Source: an archaeon
GTDB lineage: Archaea; Nanobdellota; Nanobdellia; SCGC-AAA011-G17; GW2011-AR17
Length of the DNA stretch: 5,064 bases
Reading direction: 5' to 3'
Assembly: GCA_023245975.1 (NCBI GenBank)
Contig: JAHFJF010000064.1
Location: 1-5,064, forward strand
Shown here: one piece after another, positions 1 through 5,064 of the stretch
Numbering within the stretch: the stretch's first letter is position 1
How the letters are laid out: each line of letters opens with the position of its first letter
The notes under the pieces: model-generated
The model's database searches: none
The model's input: only the letters and a program-made list of their open reading frames with translations
What the model was told of the DNA's origin: nothing
Program-made: the position numbers and the translations under genes

Positions 1-611
1 TCCACACCTAAAGCCGAAATGCTATCAGCACCAAGAAATACTGCATCTGATTTTTTAATTGCCAATCTCATTCCGGAATCAACATAATGGGTTAATTTAA
101 TCTTGGCTTTTGAAAGTTCATTAGCAGTAAGCCTTCCTTGGAACATTGGCCTTGTCTCTGTATTTATTACTGAGAATTTCTTGCCTGATTTTTTGGCCGC
201 TATAAGTATTGAAGTGACACTAGAAGAATGGCAATGTGTGTATAATATCGAATTGTTCTTTACTTCATTTTTGCCAATCTCAACCAATCTTTGTTTTGCA
301 TTGCTCTTTAATCTGATTACATTCCCAGAAAGTTGTTTGGTCAATAGCTTCAATCTTTTTACATTAGACAAATCAGAATCCTTCAACCCTATCATAACAT
401 AGTTGAGAAAATTCCTTAGCATAGGCTCTGTGCTTCTGACATTAGATATTTTAGCAGCCGCCTTTGAAAGCTTTTCAAGGTATTGCCTGCCATTCTTTGA
501 CTTGATTGATGATGAGAATTCCTTCAATGCTTCTATACCAGACACAGCAACATTTGTAGCCCCTTGGGTTTTCAATGACCTTATGTCAGAAAGCCTCTTT
601 TCAAATGACAT
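1..611 (-). CDS. eIF-2B family protein, probable ribose-1,5-bisphosphate isomerase (C-terminus cut by window edge)
   Basis: Open from ATG at 611 to the window edge: 203 codons of a family usually about 300-325 residues, so roughly the last third is missing. Seen in the sequence: an N-terminal helical region with a QGA motif (residues 17-19), RSTEP at 59-63, THCHSS at 125-130, ETRPMFQGR at 152-160, and a GAD motif at 194-196. These are hallmarks of the eIF-2B alpha/MtnA/ribose-1,5-bisphosphate isomerase family. Known of the family: the Thermococcus isomerase uses Cys133 and Asp202, 69 residues apart. Cys127 and Asp196 here have the same spacing, so isomerase chemistry is plausible (ribose-1,5-bisphosphate to ribulose-1,5-bisphosphate in cytoplasmic AMP salvage with type III RuBisCO). 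Oddity: where isomerases usually have RGA near the N-terminus, this protein has QGA, as in aIF-2B-like members. ATG 611 is preferred over an in-frame TTG at 632 because it fits the promoter spacing. An eIF-2B-like protein without isomerase activity is the alternative. Confidence 0.85.
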   Translation of the reverse strand, partial: MSFEKRLSDIRSLKTQGATNVAVSGIEALKEFSSSIKSKNGRQYLEKLSKAAAKISNVRSTEPMLRNFLNYVMIGLKDSDLSNVKRLKLLTKQLSGNVIRLKSNAKQRLVEIGKNEVKNNSILYTHCHSSSVTSILIAAKKSGKKFSVINTETRPMFQGRLTANELSKAKIKLTHYVDSGMRLAIKKSDAVFLGADSISALGV

Positions 612-633
612 ACCTTTAAAGCTGACTTTCAAA

Positions 634-646
634 TATTTAAACTTTT
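634..646 (-). promoter_or_regulatory. Archaeal BRE/TATA promoter of the eIF-2B-family gene
   Basis: On the minus strand the gap after the ATPase stop reads AAAAG (646-642, BRE-like) followed by TTTAAATA (641-634, TATA box). The box centre lies 26.5 bases upstream of the A of ATG 611. Archaeal transcription usually starts about 25-27 bases from the box centre, so the predicted start coincides with the start codon (leaderless). AAAGG just before the ATG is too close to act as a normal ribosome binding site. The promoter lies wholly in the 36-base gap. Inferred from sequence and spacing only. Confidence 0.7.
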
Positions 647-647
647 G

Positions 648-3251
648 TCAGTCAAATTGCTTTGTCAATTTCTGCACAACTACATCTGTGACAAAGCCAA
701 GTATTATTATTGCAGTTGTTACCCCCAGTATGAATTGCCATTCTATAAAGTCCAATGGAACAACTTTGAATATCTTTGCAAGATATGGAATATATAATAC
801 TAAAAGATGAAGCCCAATTGATGATCCAATTGCCAATAGAAGCTTCTTGTTTGAAAAGAAACCTGGATGGTATGAATATCTTATTATGAAGACAGTGCCC
901 ATCTCTATCAAGACTAATGACGTGAACGCCACTGTTTGGGCAGTTTCTATGCCTTGTGGGAGATAATGCTTGAATAGGAAAAGAGTTCCGATTAAAATGA
1001 ATATTCCTATCATCACAATCTTCAAAAGCATATTTGCTGAAAGAATCTTGCTATTCGGTTTTCTAGGCTTTCTGCCCATTATATCTTTGCTTGGAGGATC
1101 AACACCTAAGGCCAATGCAGGCAGCCCATCTGTCACGAGATTAATCCATAATAATTGAATGGCAGCCAATGGCAGCGGCAATCCTAGCAGTGATGCAACA
1201 AAGACAACCAATACTTCACCCAAATTGCATGATAAAAGATAAGCTACAAATTTCTTTATGTTGTCATAAATGCTTCTTCCTTCTTCAACTGCGTTTACTA
1301 TAGATGCGAAATTGTCATCTGTTAGAATCATGTGGGATGCTTCTTTTGCGACATCAGTACCGGTAATCCCCATGGCTATTCCAATATTTGCTTGCTTCAA
1401 GGCTGGGGCATCATTAACGCCATCACCTGTCATTGCCACGATATGCCCTCTTTTCTTTAATGCTTCTATGATTTTTAATTTATGGCTTGGATTAACCCTT
1501 GCGTAAATAGCGATCTCATCTACTTCTGAGTTAAGGTCTTTTATCTTATCAAGCTCTTCGCCAGTTATTGCCTTGCCTTCAAGGCCCAGCTCAGAAGCTA
1601 TTGCCATCGCTGTAAGCTTGTGGTCACCGGTAATCATCACTGTCTTTATGCCTGCTGCCTTGCACCTTTCTATTGCTTCTTTTACTTCTTCTCTTGGCGG
1701 GTCTATCATGCCCTGCAAGCCTACAAAAACAAAACCATCATTAGCATCATTCTTGTCTGAAGTTTCCTTGTATGCAAATCCTAACACCCTTAATGCTCCC
1801 TTTGCGAATGAATCGACATGCTCACTGATTTCTTCTTTGTCTTTAGGGTATAGTTTTCTTGTTCTTCCGCCGACCAAGACACGGTCGCATCTTTCCAAGA
1901 CTGTATTTGGTGCGCCTTTCATGTAAGATACTTCACCGGATTTTGTCCGATGAATCGTCACCATGAATTTTGTTTCAGAACTAAATGGTATTTCATCAAC
2001 CCTAATGAACTCATTAAGCAGCTTTTCCTTTGCCATTCCTTTTTTCAGGCCGGAACCCAACAATGCTACTTCAGTTGTGTCTCCCATTGATTTTCCATCA
2101 TGGATTGAAGCATTATTGCAAAGCACGCCGATGCTGAGAAGAAGGCTCAAATCTTTTGGCTCATCAGAGAAAAGGCTTTTTCCATTAAAGTTTCCTGAAT
2201 AAACATCAACTACTTTGTCATCAACAAAAATCTTTCTCACTGTCATCTCATTTGTTGTCAAAGTCCCAGTCTTATCAGAGCAGATTACTGTGGTAGAGCC
2301 CAATGTCTCAACAGAAGGCAGTTTTCTTATCAATGAATTTCTTTTTACCATCCTCTGGACACCGATTGCCAAGGAGATTGTGACAACTGCTGGCAAGCCC
2401 TCCGGGATTGCGGCAACCGCAAGGGCTATTGATGTTATCAGCATCTCTAATGGTGGCACACCTCGAAACAATCCGGCGATAAAAACTATGATTGTAATTA
2501 TTATTGTGCCAATTCCAAGCATCTTACCTAGGCTATTTAGCTTTTTTTGCAAAGGCGTTGGCTCACGCTCTATGTCTTCCAGTAATTTTGCGATATTTCC
2601 TATCTCAGTTGACATGCCAGTAGAAACAACTACTGCAATTGCCCTGCCCCTTGCAACTAAAGTTCCTGAATAAACCATATTTTTCCTGTCTGCTAATTCA
2701 GTTTTAGCCGGAATAGGCTCAACTTTTTTTGCTATTGGCGTTGATTCACCTGTCAATGGAGCTTCTTGAACTCCGAGGGAGTAATTTTCAATCAGCCTTG
2801 CATCAGCAGCTATCTTTGCGCCCTCTTCTATTACTAAAATATCTCCTGGGACAACGTATTTTGCTTCGATTTCCTGCTCCACGCCATCCCTGATAACCTT
2901 GCATTTCAATGCAGCCAGTTTCTTCAATGATTCAATGGCTTTCTCTGCACTGTATTCCTGGAGGAAGCCTAGGATAGCATTAAGGATGAGTATCACCAAA
3001 ATTGCCATGGAATCTATGTATTCTCCAACTATTGCAGAAATGATAACAGCCCCAGCCATTATCCAAATTAAGATGTTGTTGAATTGCTCAAGAAATATCT
3101 TTAATGGTGAGATTGTCTTTTTGCTTACAAGCTCATTATTGCCATATTTCAAAAGCCTTTCATTAGCTTCTTTAGTTGAAAGTCCCTTTTTTGAGCTATT
3201 TAGCAAAGCCAATACTGCCTCTGCTGAAAGTGAATGTATCTCCTTGTCCAT
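648..3251 (-). CDS. SERCA-like calcium-transporting P-type ATPase (P2A), full length
   Basis: An ATP-driven membrane pump of 867 residues, a normal length for P2A ATPases. It most likely exports Ca2+ across the cytoplasmic membrane. Domains in order: N-terminal cation-ATPase domain (about 5-55), M1-M2 (57-99), actuator domain with TGES (167-170), M3-M4 (about 245-299) with PEGLP (283-287), P domain with DKTGT (326-330, phospho-acceptor Asp326), N domain with KGAP (445-448), then DPPR (517-520), TGD (541-543), TGDGVNDAP (608-616), and M5-M10 (about 665-858). By eye alignment to SERCA1, the site I residues are Asn676, Glu679, Thr707, Asp708 and Glu783. The site II residues are Val279, Ala280, Ile282, Glu284, Asn704 and Asp708. 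Both calcium sites therefore look intact, unlike PMCA, which lacks site I. No regulatory C-terminal extension is present. ATG 3251 is the first usable start after an in-frame TAA at 3269-3267, and the gene ends in TGA. It has its own promoter. Ca2+ specificity is inferred; Mn2+ or another cation is possible. Confidence 0.96.
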   Translation of the reverse strand: MDKEIHSLSAEAVLALLNSSKKGLSTKEANERLLKYGNNELVSKKTISPLKIFLEQFNNILIWIMAGAVIISAIVGEYIDSMAILVILILNAILGFLQEYSAEKAIESLKKLAALKCKVIRDGVEQEIEAKYVVPGDILVIEEGAKIAADARLIENYSLGVQEAPLTGESTPIAKKVEPIPAKTELADRKNMVYSGTLVARGRAIAVVVSTGMSTEIGNIAKLLEDIEREPTPLQKKLNSLGKMLGIGTIIITIIVFIAGLFRGVPPLEMLITSIALAVAAIPEGLPAVVTISLAIGVQRMVKRNSLIRKLPSVETLGSTTVICSDKTGTLTTNEMTVRKIFVDDKVVDVYSGNFNGKSLFSDEPKDLSLLLSIGVLCNNASIHDGKSMGDTTEVALLGSGLKKGMAKEKLLNEFIRVDEIPFSSETKFMVTIHRTKSGEVSYMKGAPNTVLERCDRVLVGGRTRKLYPKDKEEISEHVDSFAKGALRVLGFAYKETSDKNDANDGFVFVGLQGMIDPPREEVKEAIERCKAAGIKTVMITGDHKLTAMAIASELGLEGKAITGEELDKIKDLNSEVDEIAIYARVNPSHKLKIIEALKKRGHIVAMTGDGVNDAPALKQANIGIAMGITGTDVAKEASHMILTDDNFASIVNAVEEGRSIYDNIKKFVAYLLSCNLGEVLVVFVASLLGLPLPLAAIQLLWINLVTDGLPALALGVDPPSKDIMGRKPRKPNSKILSANMLLKIVMIGIFILIGTLFLFKHYLPQGIETAQTVAFTSLVLIEMGTVFIIRYSYHPGFFSNKKLLLAIGSSIGLHLLVLYIPYLAKIFKVVPLDFIEWQFILGVTTAIIILGFVTDVVVQKLTKQFD

Positions 3252-3263
3252 AATTATTTTGTT

Positions 3264-3273
3264 GGCTTAAGCC
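3264..3273. promoter_or_regulatory. 10-base perfect palindrome abutting the ATPase TATA box (possible operator)
   Basis: GGCTTAAGCC is its own reverse complement and lies immediately downstream of the ATPase TATA box, between the box and the predicted transcription start. A dimeric repressor bound here would block polymerase loading, so a regulatory role is conceivable. A palindrome of this length is expected a few times by chance in 5 kb, so only its position makes it notable. Confidence 0.25.
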
Positions 3274-3288
3274 TATTTATATGTTTCT
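3274..3288 (-). promoter_or_regulatory. Archaeal BRE/TATA promoter of the calcium ATPase gene
   Basis: On the minus strand AGAAAC (3288-3283, BRE-like) is followed one base later by TATAAATA (3281-3274), a near-ideal archaeal TATA box. Its centre is 26.5 bases upstream of the A of ATG 3251, so the predicted transcript starts at or within a base or two of the start codon. No Shine-Dalgarno motif lies in the bases before the ATG. The element begins about 9 bases after the gatE stop codon, giving the ATPase its own promoter rather than dependence on gatE transcription. Confidence 0.8.
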
Positions 3289-3297
3289 GGGCCGGAT

Positions 3298-4716
3298 TTA
3301 CTCGGAGAATTTCTTAAGAATTTCCATTACCTTTTTTCCGTCTGCCTTTCCCCTTAATTTTTTCATGGCTTCGCCCATCAATGCATTTATATTAGCGCCT
3401 TTGTTTGAATTTATTACTTCCTTAATTTCCTTTTCAATTTCTTTTTCATCCAATAACTTGTATCTTGAGAAATCTGGTTTTTTATTTAATGCGTAATCGG
3501 TTAAAATTTCCAGAACTGCTTCTTTTGGGATTTCATGATTGTTTACTTTGGATAAGACTTCCCTAAAGTTTTCTTCGGTTAAATTGTCAGACTGGAGATT
3601 ATGCCTCCTCCTTATCTCTTTTGGATATGTAACCAAAGCAGTTGCAATCAGATTCCTGTCAACATTTTTCAACTGATTTGCCAATTCCTCGAACAGCAAT
3701 GAATTATAATGGATAATTTGGTTTGCCAGGTCGGGGCTTAATGAATAATTCTTCTGGAACCTTAATGATTTTTCATCCAATAGTTCAGGCAAGATTATTG
3801 AGTCAAGCATTTCTTTTGTGATTCTTACAGGCTTGATGTCTGTTTCAGGATACATCCTTGCAGAGCCAGGCATTGGCCTTAGGAATGTTGTTGAGCCATC
3901 AGGATTTGCTTTCCTTACTTCTGCTTTCATTGATGGATGTGACATCTGCCTCTTTACTTCAGTTTCTATTACGAATGGGATGCTTTTCAAATCCTGGAAA
4001 CCTTTTATCTCTACACGAGGCCTGTCTGTTATTGAGATATTTACATCCTGCCTTATTGTGCCTATGCCTGCCTTAACTTTTCCTGTAGATTTTATAATCC
4101 TGCCAATTGTTTCTGCTGTTTCTTTTGCATGTTCCGGAGTTTTTATGCTTGCATCAGTTGCTATCTCGATTAATGCAACGCCAAGCCTGTCCAACCTGTA
4201 CCTTACAAAATCTTTTCCTTCCTCTATCTTTTGCGCCGATTCCTCTTCAAGGCAGATTGTTGCAATTGGGACTTTGCCAAGAGAAGTGTCAACATGCCCA
4301 TTTGTGGCTATCAATGCTGTCCTCTGGAATCCAGAAACATTGCTTCCATCAATTACTGTTTTCCTCATGAATATTACTTCGTCAACCGGCTTTGCATTCA
4401 ACAGTAATGCCATCTCTAAAGCAGCCGCCAATGCTTCCCTGTCTGGCCCAATAGGCGGCTCCTCATCTAATTCTATCAAGCATGAAGAAGTGTTTTTTCC
4501 CTCGTAAATAAATTCCCTGCCACGCTTTTCTTCGAACATCGCAGCGGCATCTATCTCACCTGTCTCTCCTGCTGATGCCTTTAGCCTTCTCCGAATTATG
4601 AAATCAGGGCTGCCTTCATCATGAACTATAGAAGGGCATTTACAAAACAGCTTTCTTGTTTCCAATTGCCTGTGTATTTCTAATCCGCACTTGAATCCAA
4701 GCTTTTCATAATCCAT
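3298..4716 (-). CDS. gatE: Glu-tRNA(Gln) amidotransferase subunit E, short form lacking the AspRS-like insertion
   Basis: In Archaea, GatDE converts Glu-tRNA(Gln) to Gln-tRNA(Gln). GatD releases ammonia from an amide donor, while GatE binds the tRNA, activates the glutamyl group with ATP and amidates it. Seen in the 472 residues: GLEIH (11-15, the Glu/His metal-site motif shared with GatB), LFCKCP (23-28), SSCLIELDEEPP (77-88), FMRKTVIDGSNVSGFQRT (116-133), LEEESAQK (156-163), DRLGVALIEIAT (176-187), RQDVNIS (222-228), EIKGFQDL (236-243) and RPMPGSARMYPETD (280-293). A helical domain and a GatB/YqeY-like tail follow, with LMGEAMKKLRGKADGK at 446-461. The motif set is that of GatE, not GatB. 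GatE is usually about 610-640 residues because an AspRS-like (GAD) domain sits between the EIKG and RPMPG blocks. Here those blocks are joined by about 35 residues, so the domain is absent. An in-frame TAA at 4737-4735 makes ATG 4716 the first start. GatD is not in the window. Confidence 0.95.
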   Translation of the reverse strand: MDYEKLGFKCGLEIHRQLETRKLFCKCPSIVHDEGSPDFIIRRRLKASAGETGEIDAAAMFEEKRGREFIYEGKNTSSCLIELDEEPPIGPDREALAAALEMALLLNAKPVDEVIFMRKTVIDGSNVSGFQRTALIATNGHVDTSLGKVPIATICLEEESAQKIEEGKDFVRYRLDRLGVALIEIATDASIKTPEHAKETAETIGRIIKSTGKVKAGIGTIRQDVNISITDRPRVEIKGFQDLKSIPFVIETEVKRQMSHPSMKAEVRKANPDGSTTFLRPMPGSARMYPETDIKPVRITKEMLDSIILPELLDEKSLRFQKNYSLSPDLANQIIHYNSLLFEELANQLKNVDRNLIATALVTYPKEIRRRHNLQSDNLTEENFREVLSKVNNHEIPKEAVLEILTDYALNKKPDFSRYKLLDEKEIEKEIKEVINSNKGANINALMGEAMKKLRGKADGKKVMEILKKFSE

Positions 4717-4738
4717 AGCTATAGCGAAATGAAATTAT

Positions 4739-4753
4739 GTTTTTAATGTTTTT
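4739..4753 (-). promoter_or_regulatory. Probable archaeal BRE/TATA promoter of gatE
   Basis: The minus strand reads AAAAACA (4753-4747, BRE-like) then TTAAAAAC (4746-4739). As a TATA box this is weaker than the other two in the window. However, its centre is again 26.5 bases upstream of the A of the start codon at 4716, and it fills most of the gap after the preceding stop. The same placement in three genes supports it. A leaderless transcript is predicted, and no Shine-Dalgarno motif precedes the ATG. Confidence 0.55.
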
Positions 4754-4755
4754 GG

Positions 4756-5064
4756 TTAGAAGTTTCCGCCAACTAACAATTCAGTCCTGAACCGATCTCC
4801 AATATCCAAATAAGATGGATAATTCCTGTTAAAATTGACAAGCATGCCTCTTGCCGATAAGGTATAGAACATGTGTTCACCTCTCCCAGTTAATTGCACG
4901 CCCACTCCTTGGCTCATGTAATCTTTGCTTGGCTTTGTGCCGTATGAATAATTCAAGGTAAGCATTAAATTCCTCAATCCGCCCCTTAAGTAAGCGCCAT
5001 TATCATTGATGCTGCTGCGATATCCGCCTAGATCCAGAAAATATCTTCCCCTGTTGCCGTATAT
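4756..5064 (-). CDS. Unrecognised beta-strand-rich protein, C-terminal 102 residues (N-terminus outside window)
   Basis: The reading frame is open from the right window edge to a TAA at 4758-4756, so this is the 3' end of a longer gene; the in-frame TTG at 4977 is an internal codon, not a real start. I do not recognise the family. The fragment has no cysteine, is rich in Gly, Tyr, Leu, Asn and Arg, and shows several stretches of alternating polar and nonpolar residues (about 7-15, 30-41, 52-60, 63-76 and 91-98 of the fragment), linked by short Gly/Asn/Asp turns. An example is GVGVQLTGRGEHMFYTLSA (53-71), which looks like a beta hairpin. It ends in a short strand closing with Phe. The pattern resembles an antiparallel beta meander or beta barrel and suggests a secreted or envelope protein, but no signal peptide can be checked because the N-terminus is missing. 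An extracellular beta-sandwich domain is an equally possible reading. That it is a real coding end is supported by the tight 39-base spacing to gatE and by the gatE promoter right behind its stop. Confidence 0.7.
   Translation of the reverse strand: MYGNRGRYFLDLGGYRSSINDNGAYLRGGLRNLMLTLNYSYGTKPSKDYMSQGVGVQLTGRGEHMFYTLSARGMLVNFNRNYPSYLDIGDRFRTELLVGGNF

Noticed and set aside
609..650. The ATPase stop TGA and the eIF-2B ATG are in the same frame, hinting at read-through or a fusion
   Set aside because: The 36-base gap carries a good TATA box at the right distance and the ATPase ends at its normal length, so two independent genes explain it; same-frame placement has a one-in-three chance.
103..810. 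Two adjacent plus-strand open frames (99 and 135 codons) near the left end
   Set aside because: They are antisense to the eIF-2B-family gene and the ATPase 3' end, both supported by clear motifs, and the second runs straight across the intergenic gap and promoter.
3818..4507. Long plus-strand open frame (229 codons) opposite gatE
   Set aside because: It lies wholly antisense to a strongly conserved gene, its translation resembles no family, and no promoter or start context supports it; the same holds for the other plus-strand frames opposite the ATPase and eIF-2B genes.
3298..4716. GatB rather than GatE
   Set aside because: The RKNYFYPDLPKGYQ-type block diagnostic of GatB is absent, while GatE-specific blocks (FMRKTVIDGSN, SGFQRT, RPMPGSARMYPETD) are present; only the missing insertion is GatB-like.
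4715..4725. Overlapping 8-base palindromes (ATAGCTAT, GCTATAGC) at the gatE start
   Set aside because: Short AT-rich palindromes are common by chance, and these overlap the start codon without symmetry around any promoter element.
4756..4977. A separate 73-codon gene starting at TTG 4977
   Set aside because: The frame remains open from 4978 to the window edge with the same beta-rich character, so the TTG is internal to a longer partial gene.

Overview
This is a compact, AT-rich stretch of archaeal chromosome with four genes, all on the minus strand, and only 36-46 bases between neighbours. The assignment to Archaea rests on three things. The GatE subunit is found only in Archaea. There is an archaeal eIF-2B/ribose-1,5-bisphosphate isomerase-family protein. 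Each of the three visible intergenic gaps holds a TATA/BRE-like element placed as in archaeal promoters. The lineage cannot be fixed from here; a small-genome (DPANN-like) archaeon is a guess based on compactness and the trimmed GatE.

In transcription order (right to left): (1) 5064-4756, the last 102 codons of an unrecognised beta-strand-rich protein that enters from outside the window. (2) 4716-3298, gatE, the kinase/tRNA-binding subunit of the archaeal Glu-tRNA(Gln) amidotransferase, here without the AspRS-like insertion domain usual in the family. (3) 3251-648, a full-length SERCA-like P2A calcium-pumping P-type ATPase with all phosphorylation and calcium-site residues present. (4) 611 to beyond 1, the N-terminal 203 codons of an eIF-2B-family protein that keeps the Cys/Asp catalytic pair of ribose-1,5-bisphosphate isomerase.

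The genes are functionally unrelated (protein of unknown role, tRNA amidation, calcium transport, nucleoside/ribose phosphate salvage or a translation-factor-like role). They do not look like an operon built around one process. Genes 2, 3 and 4 each have their own promoter-like element, with the 8-base box centred 26.5 bases upstream of the ATG in every case and no well-placed Shine-Dalgarno sequence. This predicts individually transcribed, leaderless mRNAs.

No RNA gene, mobile element, CRISPR array or long repeat was seen, and no gene-free stretch exceeds 46 bases. I found no evidence of a new multi-gene system. The points most worth a second look are the shortened GatE, the uniform leaderless promoter layout, and the beta-barrel-like C-terminus at the right edge.
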